From assembly GCA_002841545.1 (NCBI GenBank), contig PGZZ01000007.1, positions 1 to 64,000 of the forward strand: a DNA stretch of 64,000 bases. Reading direction: 5' to 3'. Origin of the DNA: Firmicutes bacterium HGW-Firmicutes-16. GTDB taxonomy: Bacteria > Bacillota > Clostridia > Oscillospirales > Oscillospiraceae. Of the stretch, positions 8,714-17,240 are shown piece by piece. The position numbers and the translations under genes were made by a program. Numbering within the stretch: position 1 is the first letter of the stretch; each line of letters opens with the position of its first letter. The notes below the pieces were generated by a model. That model was given only the letters and a program-made list of their open reading frames with translations. It had not been told where the DNA came from and did not search any database.

Positions 8714-9880
8714 TTAGCCGACTGCCTTGGGATAGCCATCGGTGCCCATCGTGTAGTAACCGCTGTCTACGAGTTCTTTCTGGAGATTGTCTTTTGTTAC
8801 AATAATCGGAACAAGTAAATATGAGGGAACTTTGCCGTTATTGTTGTCATAGGTATCGGTGTCGTAGGTGCAGTCAAAGGTCCAGCCGGAGGATTTGATC
8901 AGGTCGCCGTTAGGAGTCTCGCCTTTAAGGATAGCATCTGCAAGATTAACGGTAACTACAGCTTCGTTTGCAACAGCCTTGTAAACTGTCATGGACTGCT
9001 TGCCGTCAACGAGATTGGCGAGGTTTGCTTCGTCGCCGTCCTGTCCGGTGATAAGAACGGAGTTTGTGCCCTTATAGTCAGATCCGATAGCCTGTGTTAC
9101 GCCGAGTGCAGTGGAGTCGTTTGAGCACAGAGCGACATCAAGCTGAGTGCCGCCTGCATAGAAGGAAGCAAGGATGTTCTGCATACGATCCAGAGCTTTC
9201 TCGGTTTTCCACTGTGCGGTAGCAACTTCTTCGAATTTGGTCTGTCCTGAAGGAACCTTCAGTATGCCGGCATCAATATACGGGCTAAGTACGTCGAATG
9301 CTCCGTTAAAGAAGAAGCCTGCGTTGTTGTCGGCGGGATCGCCGGCGGTGAATTCAATGTTGTAGCTCTTGGATGTGTCAGCAAGGTCAAGTCCCAATGT
9401 TTCGACGACATATTCACCCTGCAGTTTTCCGACCGTATAGTTGTCGAAAGATACATAATAAGAAATAGCGTCGGTGTTCATGATCAGACGGTCATAGGAG
9501 ATGACGGGAATCTTAGAATCTGCAGCGGTCTGAAGAACAGTGGAGAGAGACTCACCGTCGACTGCGACGATAACCAGTAGGTTGACTTTGCCAGCGATCA
9601 GATTCTCGATGTCGCTGACCTGCTTTGTGGCGTCGTTGTCGGAATAAACGAGGTCAACAGTGTAGCCCTTTGCTTCGAACTGATTCTTTAGGAACGAACC
9701 GTCGCGGTTCCAGCGCTCCAGAGACTTTGTCGGCATTGCAATACCGATTTTTCCGCCTTCTGCAACTGTTGCCGATGGTTCAGCCGATGCTTTCGGGGAT
9801 TCTTTGCTCGCCGATGTGCCGCAAGCGACAAGAACCAGTGCCAGTGAAAGTGCGAGAACGAGTGCGATAACCTTTTTCAT
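8714..9880 (-). CDS. xylF: Sugar ABC transporter substrate-binding lipoprotein
   Basis: Captures the sugar outside the membrane and delivers it to the permease. It is a periplasmic-binding-protein fold of the ribose/xylose class, 388 residues from the chosen start. The start MKKVIALVLALSLALVLVAC gives a lipoprotein signal with lipobox LVAC and has a strong GAGGAGG site; the longer open frame to 10003 lacks these features. The sequence KIGIAMPTKSLERWNRDGSF near residue 45 resembles XylF/ChvE proteins and their Trp-Arg sugar contacts, and LITGQDGDEANLANLVDG later is also XylF-like. It is the first gene of the operon. D-xylose or a related aldose is the best guess. Confidence 0.88.
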   Translation of the reverse strand: MKKVIALVLALSLALVLVACGTSASKESPKASAEPSATVAEGGKIGIAMPTKSLERWNRDGSFLKNQFEAKGYTVDLVYSDNDATKQVSDIENLIAGKVNLLVIVAVDGESLSTVLQTAADSKIPVISYDRLIMNTDAISYYVSFDNYTVGKLQGEYVVETLGLDLADTSKSYNIEFTAGDPADNNAGFFFNGAFDVLSPYIDAGILKVPSGQTKFEEVATAQWKTEKALDRMQNILASFYAGGTQLDVALCSNDSTALGVTQAIGSDYKGTNSVLITGQDGDEANLANLVDGKQSMTVYKAVANEAVVTVNLADAILKGETPNGDLIKSSGWTFDCTYDTDTYDNNNGKVPSYLLVPIIVTKDNLQKELVDSGYYTMGTDGYPKAVG

Positions 9881-9938
9881 TTTTTTCCTCCTCAAAAATG
9901 ATTGGACACCTAATCTTTGCGCATCCTTAGATAAAATT

Positions 9939-9963
9939 CTTTTGTAAAATTCGTTTACAAAAG
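9939..9963. promoter_or_regulatory. Palindromic operator in the sugar operon leader
   Basis: A perfect inverted repeat with 10-nt arms (CTTTTGTAAA, 5-nt spacer, TTTACAAAAG). It begins about 5 bases downstream of the predicted minus-strand transcription start, an ideal position for a roadblock repressor. The divergent ROK regulator gene 340 bases away is the natural candidate to bind it. Confidence 0.72.
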
Positions 9964-9974
9964 TCCTTGTATTT

Positions 9975-10003
9975 ATAATACAATTCTCTTCGCGAGAAGT
10001 CAA
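9975..10003 (-). promoter_or_regulatory. Sigma-A promoter of the sugar operon
   Basis: On the minus strand, TTGACT (9998-10003), a 17-base spacer and TATTAT (9975-9980), nearly consensus. It drives the minus-strand operon running from the binding protein to galM. The palindrome at 9939-9963 lies immediately downstream. Confidence 0.78.
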
Positions 10004-10299
10004 CGGATTTTTGGCGAAATTACTATTTTAGGAACAATACACAAATTCGATATGCCATTTTGTTGCTAAAGGTTCGAAGCGGTTTGGCATTACACACAGA
10101 GCTCGTCAGTCCGTTCTGTGCATTTGGTGAGGGTACATTTTTGTCCGCTCTCTCAGTTCCGCCTTCAGTAGCCAAATGGTATTTTAACCCATCATTGCGA
10201 CTTAAATTAACTTTCTTTATTTCTTATTCAGGAATTGACATTTTCCGACACTATGCTTATCATATATAAAGAATGTTTATAAAAGTTGGGAGAACACCA
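10004..10299. other. Divergent intergenic region between sugar operon and ROK gene
   Basis: No gene is seen here. The region carries the two divergent promoters at its edges. The middle is AT-rich with no convincing open reading frame or RNA structure. Confidence 0.5.
10235..10263 (+). promoter_or_regulatory. Sigma-A promoter of the ROK regulator
   Basis: TTGACA (10235-10240), a 17-base spacer and TATCAT (10258-10263). It ends about 37 bases before the ROK start codon. Confidence 0.75.
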
Positions 10300-11433
10300 A
10301 TGACGAATCTTGAAGCGACAATTACTGAGCGGCGCAGGCAGACGAGGAACAGTATATATCAATATCTGTTTTACTCGGACACGTCGCACTCAAAGCTGGA
10401 GATTGCTTCCGACTTATCCCTCAGTCTGCCGACCGTACACCAGAACCTGACGGAGCTTATTGAAGCGGGGCTGATTCGGCGTGACGGCACATATCAGTCC
10501 ACGGGAGGCAGACGCGCCATGCGCCTGACTATTGCGGAGTATGCCCGCTTTGCTGTCGGAGTTTCCGTAACGGACAACGGGCTTCGATTCGTAGCCGCAA
10601 ATCTGCGCATGCAGGAAATCGCCTGTAAGAAGACGGAACGTCTTGCAATCAGCGAAATTGACGATGTCGGAAGGCTTCTGGCAAATGAGCTCGAAAGCTT
10701 TCTCGATGAATTTGGGCTGAACAGAAGCAGTCTTCTGGGCGTTGGAATCACTCTACCCGCGGTCATTGACCCCGATAATGAAAATATACGGCTTGCTCCG
10801 ACCCTCCATTTGAAGGACATAAGTCTCAAGAAGATTATTCAATATATTAATTATCCCGTCTACGTTTCAAACGATGCGACCAGCGCAGGCTATGCCGAGT
10901 GGTTTTCCTCTCCGGAGCAGAGCAGTATGGCCTATCTCTTCCTTGAGAGCGGCGTCGGCGGGGCGGTACTACTCAAAGGCGCACCTTATTTCGGCGTTAA
11001 CCAGCGCAGCGGCGAGTTTGGACATATGTGCGTCGAGCCAAACGGACGTCCGTGCAAATGCGGCAAATACGGCTGTCTGGAGGCTTATATCTCATCAGCG
11101 CGTATCAGCGACGATCTAGGTATCTCGATCGAGGAGTTCTTCAAAGGCCTCCAAAATAAAAAGCCCGAATACGAGGCTCTCTGGCAGGACGTCCTTAAGC
11201 ACCTCGCAATCGGTGTCAATAACATTCGTATGGCGCTCGACTGCGACGTCGTAATTGGCGGTTTAATAGCTATGTACATGGAACCGTATATGCCGGAGCT
11301 AAGGCGGCTCGCAGCGCAGCTGAACACTTTTGAGACCAACGGTGACTACTTAAAGCTATGCCACTACTCCAGGAGCGCTGCAACTCTCGGTGTCGCCCTG
11401 CACTTTATAAGAGAGTTCATCGAGAGTATATGA
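10300..11433 (+). CDS. ROK-family transcriptional repressor (XylR-like)
   Basis: A sugar-responsive DNA-binding repressor of about 377 residues. It has an N-terminal winged helix-turn-helix (SKLEIASDLSLSLPTVHQNL) followed by a sugar-kinase-like ROK domain. The ROK zinc motif appears as PCKCGKYGCLE, and the sugar-site histidine lies in RSGEFGHMCVE. The ATG at 10300 is chosen because GGGAGA lies 7 bases upstream; the in-frame ATG at 10273 has no ribosome binding site. It is divergent from the sugar operon and very probably binds the palindrome at 9939-9963, releasing it when the sugar is present. The effector identity is not visible. Confidence 0.88.
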   Translation: MTNLEATITERRRQTRNSIYQYLFYSDTSHSKLEIASDLSLSLPTVHQNLTELIEAGLIRRDGTYQSTGGRRAMRLTIAEYARFAVGVSVTDNGLRFVAANLRMQEIACKKTERLAISEIDDVGRLLANELESFLDEFGLNRSSLLGVGITLPAVIDPDNENIRLAPTLHLKDISLKKIIQYINYPVYVSNDATSAGYAEWFSSPEQSSMAYLFLESGVGGAVLLKGAPYFGVNQRSGEFGHMCVEPNGRPCKCGKYGCLEAYISSARISDDLGISIEEFFKGLQNKKPEYEALWQDVLKHLAIGVNNIRMALDCDVVIGGLIAMYMEPYMPELRRLAAQLNTFETNGDYLKLCHYSRSAATLGVALHFIREFIESI

Positions 11434-11764
11434 TTGTTACCCTGCCGTTCTGTGAAAGAGCGAATCCGGAGGAGCAACCGAACTTAACTTTTAAGTCCCT
11501 CAAAGCAAAGCTTTGCGGGACTTTAAATAATATTCTGATTAAAAAACCACTGTCTGACCGTCGAAGATTCTTGTTATTATTTATTCCCTGAAATCACCAA
11601 ATTTTAAGTTAAAATACTCTTAAATAGGCATAATTAGGTATATTATCAATTATCTCCTGAAAGCATTTTTGCCCGCTCCGCAGTTGAAGCTTGCTTATTC
11701 TTGCGCTCTCCGCCGCCGTATGGTACAATTCTCCTAAATAATTCAACAAAGCGAGGGACGTGTT
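11434..11764. other. Intergenic region with terminator hairpin and promoter
   Basis: A hairpin (11493-11523, AAGTCCC with GGGACTT plus CAAAGC with GCTTTG) probably ends the ROK transcript, although its U-tract is weak. A promoter-like pair, TTGCGC (11701-11706) and TACAAT (11724-11729) with a 17-base spacer, precedes the flavoprotein gene. Nothing else is recognised. Confidence 0.5.
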
Positions 11765-12280
11765 ATGTTTCGAAAAATGCGGAGATTCAAGCAGGAGTTG
11801 CCGAAAGAGGATACAGCAATAATTTTTGAAAAAGGCTCTCACGGCGTGCTTGCCGTTTCGGGCGACGAGTGCTACCCCTATGCCGTGCCGATGAGCTACG
11901 TTTACACGGACGGAAAGCTGTATTTCCACGGCGCGAAGCAGGGGCACAAGCTGGACGCGATTGCGAACAGCGCGAAAGCTTCCTTCTGCGTCGTCGCACA
12001 GGACAGGGTCGTTCCCGAAACCTTCACGACCATTTTCTCGAGCGCAATCGCTTTCGGACAGTTGCATATTATTGAGGACGACGATGAAAAGCGCGAGGCG
12101 CTTCGACTGTTTTCTCAAAAATATTTTTCTGTCAACGGTAAAGCCAAAAACGAAGAGGAAATCGAAATGGATTGGAGCCGAGTGTACGTTATTGCTCTCG
12201 AAATCGAGCATATGTCAGGCAAGGCATCCATGGACATTATCAAAGATCGCGAAAACCTCGCACCGCAAAAAGCAGAATAA
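11765..12280 (+). CDS. Pyridoxamine 5'-phosphate oxidase family flavoprotein (Nim-like)
   Basis: A 171-residue split-barrel FMN-binding protein of the NimA/PPOX-like family. The N-terminal block has the family pattern KGSHGVLAVSGDECYPYAVP followed by YTDGKLYFHGAKQGHKLDAI, where the KLYFHGA...G.K strand and loop normally hold FMN phosphate contacts. Related proteins reduce nitroimidazoles or act as general flavin reductases; the true substrate here is unknown. It is preceded by GCGAGGGA and stands alone, with a terminator directly after it. Confidence 0.85.
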   Translation: MFRKMRRFKQELPKEDTAIIFEKGSHGVLAVSGDECYPYAVPMSYVYTDGKLYFHGAKQGHKLDAIANSAKASFCVVAQDRVVPETFTTIFSSAIAFGQLHIIEDDDEKREALRLFSQKYFSVNGKAKNEEEIEMDWSRVYVIALEIEHMSGKASMDIIKDRENLAPQKAE

Positions 12281-12289
12281 ATATATCCA

Positions 12290-12325
12290 TAAGAGGTTCA
12301 AGCAGCCAGCCGCTTGAACCTCTTA
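12290..12325 (+). terminator. Terminator of the Nim-like gene
   Basis: A long perfect stem (AAGAGGTTCAAGC with GCTTGAACCTCTT) 10 bases after the stop codon. The following U-tract is short. Confidence 0.65.
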
Positions 12326-12451
12326 TCATGTAACGGTTAACGCCGTTAATATTAAATACTTTTTGCTTACTTCGTCAGCGCCGCCTTACCGTATCTATAT
12401 ACGCCTAAAGGCGGCGCTTCCACGTCTGCAGGACTTTCTCGACCTCTGACA

Positions 12452-13357
12452 TTATCCTTCAAGACTCGCATAAATCTTGTTCAAATTGTTTTCCATGCGT
12501 TCGAGGTAGCTCATGTCGTCCTCTGCGCTTTCAATGGTATATATAGTCTCGACCCTCGCGCCGACCTCGCTTGCCAAAGTTTCGGAAACCTCGGGGCTTG
12601 CCATTTCCTCGGCGAAAATTGTCGTGACGCCTGCCTGCTTGCAGTATTTCACAAGCTCGGTGAGCTGCTGTGCGCTCGGTTCGCCCTCAGCGAAAACATC
12701 CTCGACACTCTTCTGAGTCAGGCCGAAATCACGGCACAGGTAGCCGAATGCTGCGTGCCCCGTGACAAACATCTTATCAGATACCGTCCCGAACTTCTCG
12801 GCATATTCGTTATAGAGACTCTCAAGCTTCGAGATATAGTCCGCGCAGTTAGCTTCATAATAATCCTTATTTGAAGGGTCAGCCTTGACGAGCGCATCCT
12901 TAATGCTCAAGACCTCGGTTTCGGCACACTTTAGAGAAAGCCAAATGTGTGGGTCATACTGCCCATGCTCCGAGATTTCGTCCTCATTGGCATTAGTGAT
13001 TGGCGTTACGTCCTTTGATGCATCGACCACTATAAGATTCTTGTTGCCCGCCGCCGCAATCGTATCTTCCACCCAAGCTTCCATACCAAGTCCATTATAT
13101 ACAAAAACCTGCGCACTGCTCAGACCAACGAGATCTTGCGCCTTTGGCTCGAAATCGTGCGGCTCCGTTCCGGCGGGAATTATAGTGGATACCTCCACCT
13201 TATCTCCTCCAACAGCCTCGGCAAATTCGCAAAGTGCGTTGAACGTGACAGAAACCTTCACTTTCTCCGATACTTCACCGGATTTTTGGCTCCCGCAGGC
13301 GGCAAAACTAAGCAGCGCAGCAAGGCTCAGTACAAATATTGTAATTTTTTTTAACAT
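12452..13357 (-). CDS. znuA: Zinc ABC transporter substrate-binding lipoprotein
   Basis: High-affinity metal capture for the ZnuABC-type importer, 301 residues of the cluster A-I binding-protein family. It starts with a lipoprotein signal (MLKKITIFVLSLAALLSFAAC, lipobox FAAC at about residue 21). Metal-ligand histidines are visible in EPHDF, DPHIWLSL and GHAAFGYLC. The His-rich loop typical of many ZnuA proteins is reduced to a short acidic segment, NEDEISEHGQYD. It is transcribed divergently from znuC-znuB-zur, with a Zur-like box between them. Zinc rather than manganese is inferred from the zur neighbour. Confidence 0.88.
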   Translation of the reverse strand: MLKKITIFVLSLAALLSFAACGSQKSGEVSEKVKVSVTFNALCEFAEAVGGDKVEVSTIIPAGTEPHDFEPKAQDLVGLSSAQVFVYNGLGMEAWVEDTIAAAGNKNLIVVDASKDVTPITNANEDEISEHGQYDPHIWLSLKCAETEVLSIKDALVKADPSNKDYYEANCADYISKLESLYNEYAEKFGTVSDKMFVTGHAAFGYLCRDFGLTQKSVEDVFAEGEPSAQQLTELVKYCKQAGVTTIFAEEMASPEVSETLASEVGARVETIYTIESAEDDMSYLERMENNLNKIYASLEG

Positions 13358-13384
13358 TTTTACAGTCCCCCCGAATTTCTACTT

Positions 13385-13410
13385 GCAAATGATTCGCATT
13401 CGCGTATAAT
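13385..13410 (+). promoter_or_regulatory. Zur-like box overlapping the znuCB promoter
   Basis: A 19-nt imperfect palindrome (GCAAATG, 5 nt, CATTCGC; 13385-13403) overlaps TTGCAA (13383-13388) and sits directly upstream of TATAAT (13405-13410). Repressor binding here would block RNA polymerase. The arms resemble Fur/Zur-type operators, and the zur-like gene ends this operon, so zinc-dependent autoregulation is inferred. Confidence 0.68.
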
Positions 13411-13486
13411 AGATGATAGTCCCATAGATGCGGACTTGTCAAGCAAAAAAAGGTGAAATCTTGAAAATGAAAACGGTGAAATACTT

Positions 13487-14155
13487 ATGATAAAGGCCGA
13501 AAACCTTAGTTTTTCCTATAGCGGCTCAAGCCCATTCATACTCAACGGACTCGAGCTGGAAATAAAAGACGGCGAATATGTTTCGATTGTCGGCGATAAT
13601 GGCTGCGGAAAATCAACGCTTCTAAAGCTGATTCTGAAGTTTATCAGACCGACGCGCGGCAGTATCGTATCCGACGCAAAAAAAATTGGCTATGTGCCCC
13701 AGAAAAGCGATGGGGCGAATTCGGGCTTTCCGATAACGGTCTGGGAAATGCTGAATTCCTACAGTAAACTTCTGAAAATCAAGGACAAGTCAGTTGTCTC
13801 AGAGAGTCTTCGGCAGGTCGGTCTTTCGGAGCATTCACGGTCGCTCATGGGTAACCTTTCGGGTGGACAGGCGCAGAAGGCGCTCATCGCGCGGGCGCTG
13901 ATGGGAAGCCCCGACCTTCTCATACTCGACGAACCCTCTGCCGGAGTCGATATTGACAGCCAAAGGGAAATCTACGCTTTCCTGAAAAAGCTGAACCAGG
14001 AGTGCGGCATGACGATTGTTTCGGTCGAGCACAATCTTGACGCGGCAATCTCAAACTCGACAGCAATCTTCCACCTTCACGGCGGACATGGGCATTTCTG
14101 CACGCCGGAGAAATACTCCGCTGAGTACTTGGGAAAGGACGACCGCCATGCTTAG
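13487..14155 (+). CDS. znuC: Zinc ABC transporter ATPase
   Basis: ATPase subunit of the zinc importer, 222 residues. Walker A is GDNGCGKST, the signature LSGGQAQK and Walker B LLILDEPSAGVD, with the switch histidine in SVEHNLD. It overlaps the permease gene by 8 bases, indicating translational coupling. Together with ZnuA and ZnuB it forms the complete importer. Confidence 0.9.
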   Translation: MIKAENLSFSYSGSSPFILNGLELEIKDGEYVSIVGDNGCGKSTLLKLILKFIRPTRGSIVSDAKKIGYVPQKSDGANSGFPITVWEMLNSYSKLLKIKDKSVVSESLRQVGLSEHSRSLMGNLSGGQAQKALIARALMGSPDLLILDEPSAGVDIDSQREIYAFLKKLNQECGMTIVSVEHNLDAAISNSTAIFHLHGGHGHFCTPEKYSAEYLGKDDRHA

Positions 14156-14963
14156 TTACGGTTTCATGCAAAACGCGTTTTTCGTTTCGCTTTTCATATC
14201 AATTTTGTGTCCGTGCATAGGCGTTTTTCTCGTCCTGCGGCGCTACTCCATGATTGGCGACACACTTGCGCACTCCTCCCTCGCGGGTATCACAATTGGT
14301 CTACTCTTCAACCAAAGCCCCGTACTCGGCGCGTTTATCTTCACGTCCATATGCGGTGCTCTCATTGAATTTCTGCGCAAGTACTTCAAAAAATATACCG
14401 ACCTGATACTCACGATTGTTCTCGCGCTGAGCGTGGGAACAGCGATAACCATTATCAGCTCCGGCAAGCTCCATACGAGCGCCGATTCCTTCATGTTCGG
14501 AAGCATCCTCACGGTTACGAAAACGGACATGATAATGGTCGCGGTTCTGAGCGTCATATCTGTTCTTACGCTTGTATTCCTGTATCATCAAATGGTCTAC
14601 ATCGCCTATGACGAGGAGGCGGCAAGGGTTGCAGGTGTAAAAGCTGGACTTATTAACTACGTTTTCTTCGTACTCGTCGCCTCCGCAATTTCAGTTTCGA
14701 TAAGAATTGTTGGCGTGTTGGTGCTCAGCTCGATGATCGCGCTGCCCGTTGCGACTGCTCTCCAGCTTGAAAAGGGCTTTAAAACGACGCTCTTATTCTC
14801 CATAGTTTTCAGCATGATTGACATTATGACGGGGCTTGTGATTTCGTACTATCTGAATGTCGCTCCCGGCGGCTTCACGGCTCTTGTGTCCGTTTTCGTG
14901 CTTATCGTCGTAATGGCGGGAAAAAAGATATATTACAGTACGAAAGCCACATCAAAAGCTTAA
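14148..14963 (+). CDS. znuB: Zinc ABC transporter permease
   Basis: Membrane subunit of the zinc importer (ABC-3 family), about 271 residues with eight or so hydrophobic helices. The start at 14148 (MLSYGFMQNAFFVS) overlaps the end of znuC. The open frame runs further upstream inside znuC, but those residues have no membrane character. The family sequence GDTLAHSSLAGITIG near residue 40 and DEEAARVAGVK in the cytoplasmic loop are visible. Confidence 0.9.
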   Translation: MLSYGFMQNAFFVSLFISILCPCIGVFLVLRRYSMIGDTLAHSSLAGITIGLLFNQSPVLGAFIFTSICGALIEFLRKYFKKYTDLILTIVLALSVGTAITIISSGKLHTSADSFMFGSILTVTKTDMIMVAVLSVISVLTLVFLYHQMVYIAYDEEAARVAGVKAGLINYVFFVLVASAISVSIRIVGVLVLSSMIALPVATALQLEKGFKTTLLFSIVFSMIDIMTGLVISYYLNVAPGGFTALVSVFVLIVVMAGKKIYYSTKATSKA

Positions 14964-14999
14964 TCGTTATCACTTATAGAAGTAGAGAGGTGAATTGAG

Positions 15000-15428
15000 T
15001 TGAAAGAGAACGAGTCTGCATGGCCCATGGGGATTAAAAAAACCAAACAAAGAAAATTTGTACTCGATGTCCTTGAGCACGCGGAATCTCCGTTGAGCGC
15101 GTCCGATATTTTCGATAAGGCGCGGAGCGAGGACTCGTCCTGCTGGCTTTCGACCGTCTACAGGATACTCGATTATTTCGTAAGCGAGGGTCTTGCCGTT
15201 AAAACCGCTGTCATGGACAGCAGTATGGCTCTATACGAACTCAACCGCAACCAGCACAGGCACTACGCGGTCTGCGTTAACTGCCACAAGGTCGTTGAGC
15301 TTATGAACTGCCCGATGGAGAAGTTTGAGCCCGAAATTGCGGAAAACGATTTCCGCATAGTGGGTCACAGGGTCGAAATGTACGGCTATTGCAAGGACTG
15401 CGACAGAAAAATGTCCGGAATACACTGA
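15000..15428 (+). CDS. zur: Fur-family metalloregulator, probably Zur
   Basis: A 142-residue dimeric repressor of the Fur family. The N-terminal winged helix (RKFVLDVLEHAESPLSASDIFD, then CWLSTVYRILDYF) is followed by a metal-binding domain with HRHYAVCVNCHKVVEL and a second CKDC pair, giving the CxxC...CxxC structural zinc site. The start is a TTG preceded by AGAGAGGTG; there is no ATG before residue 10. It is the third gene of the znuC-znuB operon and probably represses at the box at 13385-13403. Specificity for zinc is inferred from the neighbours. Confidence 0.87.
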   Translation: MKENESAWPMGIKKTKQRKFVLDVLEHAESPLSASDIFDKARSEDSSCWLSTVYRILDYFVSEGLAVKTAVMDSSMALYELNRNQHRHYAVCVNCHKVVELMNCPMEKFEPEIAENDFRIVGHRVEMYGYCKDCDRKMSGIH

Positions 15429-15503
15429 TAATCTAATGTCCACAATTAATAAAGCTCTTGCTCCAAGGCATACTAGATAAAAGTTTGCTTTGGAGGTTGG
15501 ATC

Positions 15504-15944
15504 ATGAAAAAACTAGTTGTTGTGGTCATTGTCTTATCGATGCTGACGGGTTTTATACCCGTTCAGGCAAGCTCAGCCGACTCTCCGACTGATAATCAGA
15601 GTGACGACACATATCGGAGGCTCTCCTTAACGCTCCTATCTCCGTATGTTGATAAGGCTATCGATGACTTTTACGACGAGTATATGACGTATCTGCCCGG
15701 TGAGGATACGTGGGATTATAAAGTTCTGAGCATAAGAGCTCCGCAGCCGGGTGATTATTTCTACACGGTTATACTTGAAGTGCTGCCTTATGTCGGTCCA
15801 CATCTGACAGTTGGACGAGATCGAATCACGCTGAAAATCGATAACAGAGGAAACGTCGTGCTCGAAAAATTAGAGCACCTCGAGAGCCATGAGTTGCCTC
15901 CCCACTATCAAAACATGATAAAAAATAAGCTTCCGAGCACCTGA
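15504..15944 (+). CDS. Exported DUF3888-like protein
   Basis: A 146-residue protein with a clear signal peptide (MKKLVVVVIVLSMLTGFIPVQASS, cleavage near residue 23). The mature part (LSPYVDKAIDDFYDEYM, then LEVLPYVGPHLTVGRDRITL) resembles DUF3888 proteins of Gram-positive bacteria. No function is established for these. It has a GGAGG site, stands alone and ends with a terminator. It lies outside the zur operon, 75 bases downstream. Confidence 0.72.
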   Translation: MKKLVVVVIVLSMLTGFIPVQASSADSPTDNQSDDTYRRLSLTLLSPYVDKAIDDFYDEYMTYLPGEDTWDYKVLSIRAPQPGDYFYTVILEVLPYVGPHLTVGRDRITLKIDNRGNVVLEKLEHLESHELPPHYQNMIKNKLPST

Positions 15945-15973
15945 TTGATAAGGCTTTAAAAATAATGAACACA

Positions 15974-16008
15974 AAAGCTCCGGACGTTTACTGTCCGAAG
16001 CTTTTTAT
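15974..16008. terminator. Terminator between DUF3888 and AraC-type genes
   Basis: A stem of AAGCTCCGGAC with GTCCGAAGCTT followed by TTTTTATT on the plus strand; AAAAG on the other side would also let it serve the convergent AraC-type gene. Confidence 0.8.
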
Positions 16009-16023
16009 TAATACTTGTAAAGA

Positions 16024-16932
16024 CTATTGCAGAGGCAGTGGGGCAATCCAAACCTCCATACCGGTCGTTTCCGGAGTGTGGCTTGCGTAGCGCTCTGCAG
16101 CAAAAGGCTGACAGGTCAGCTTGTGGTTGGGAAGCCATGTTTCAAACAGGTATTTATCAGCCTTATAGACCGCGTCCATAATGAGATGTTCAAAATCCTC
16201 GGCTTCAAAGGAGCAGACGATATACTCTCCCTCCGGCAGCTCCCATGTGGAATAGCCATTGGTCGCTTTGCCTGAGTCAGTTTCCGTGCCCGCGAAATAG
16301 CGGTAATATCCTTCCTTTGTGCCCGGATAAGCGACGCCGAGCTCGTCGCCTCCATCTTTAAGCCCCTGAATACTTGGTTTTTTCTCATGGAATGAATCCC
16401 ACAGCATTCCAAGTTCATCCACACCGGTCGCGCCGCTGCCGGGCATCTGAGCAGACGGTTCCTCCACGGTCAGTCCAATAAAATATTGCGGGGATGTGAG
16501 TTTTCTCCTCGAGATTTCGATAACGATTCCATCGGCAATCAGCGGCACGTTTTCGTCAATCAACGTGTAGTTCAACAGCAGCTGCGGCTTTATAAAGTTG
16601 TTCAGCCTGACAGGGTTTGACCGGTATTCCTCTGGAGTCATTCCGAATGCTTCCTTGAACGACCGCGTAAAGGTCTCGTGCGAGGAAAAGCCGGAATCCA
16701 GCGCGACGTCGAGTATCCTCACGCTTTTATCCTTCAGCGCTTCTGACGCTCTAGCAAGCCGGCGCAGCTTTATATAGTCGTTCACCGATCTTTTCACCAG
16801 ACGGCTGAATAGTCTCTGGTAATAAAACTGCGACAGAGCGGCAAGTCTAGATAGCTCCTCGATTTTGATTTCCTCTGCAAGTTGATCTTCAATGTAGTCT
16901 AGTGTCACCTGAATTTGTTCCCATGCGTGCAT
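16024..16932 (-). CDS. AraC-family regulator with GyrI-like effector domain
   Basis: A transcriptional regulator of about 302 residues from the chosen start. Two N-terminal AraC helix-turn-helices are visible (LSRLAALSQFYYQRLFSRLV and LDVALDSGFSSHETFTRSF, ending FGMTPEEYR). They are followed by a GyrI-like/small-molecule-binding C-terminal domain (about residues 125-302). The start at 16932 has GGAGGTGC just upstream; the longer frame to 17037 does not. Proteins of this shape often respond to toxic amphiphiles or drugs and activate efflux genes, but the target is not adjacent here. Confidence 0.88.
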   Translation of the reverse strand: MHAWEQIQVTLDYIEDQLAEEIKIEELSRLAALSQFYYQRLFSRLVKRSVNDYIKLRRLARASEALKDKSVRILDVALDSGFSSHETFTRSFKEAFGMTPEEYRSNPVRLNNFIKPQLLLNYTLIDENVPLIADGIVIEISRRKLTSPQYFIGLTVEEPSAQMPGSGATGVDELGMLWDSFHEKKPSIQGLKDGGDELGVAYPGTKEGYYRYFAGTETDSGKATNGYSTWELPEGEYIVCSFEAEDFEHLIMDAVYKADKYLFETWLPNHKLTCQPFAAERYASHTPETTGMEVWIAPLPLQ

Positions 16933-17141
16933 ATATAAGCACCTCCTTATTAAAAAGGATAACATGCTTCGGCCTTCCGGTCTTGACACCCAATGCTCTC
17001 TTTTGCACTGGTTTAATAGTTGTCGCTTACGGCTCATCGTCCTTTGAAATCAAATTTAATGTAAGTATATTAACATTATGCTGTTGATAAAGCAACGAGA
17101 TTAGCTATATCTCAACGCGCATGATGCGACAGAAAAAGTTG

Positions 17142-17180
17142 CGCCGGGCAGATATACTTTTTAGTATACTCGGCCCGGCG
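17142..17180 (-). terminator. Terminator downstream of the spoIIE operon
   Basis: A long stem (CGCCGGGC...GCCCGGCG with AGTATACT in the inner part), followed on the minus strand by CAACTTTTTC. It lies 60 bases beyond the stop of the small spoIIE-linked gene. Confidence 0.7.
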
Positions 17181-17240
17181 AACACTGTTAAAACAATTTA
17201 CTTCCTCACCATTTGATCAAATTCTTTTCTTATTGTCTTT

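Noticed and set aside
12377-12418. GC-rich hairpin between the Nim-like gene and znuA
   Set aside because: The stem (AGCGCCGCCTT with AAGGCGGCGCT) is strong, but the loop is long and no U-tract follows on either strand, so it was not called a terminator.
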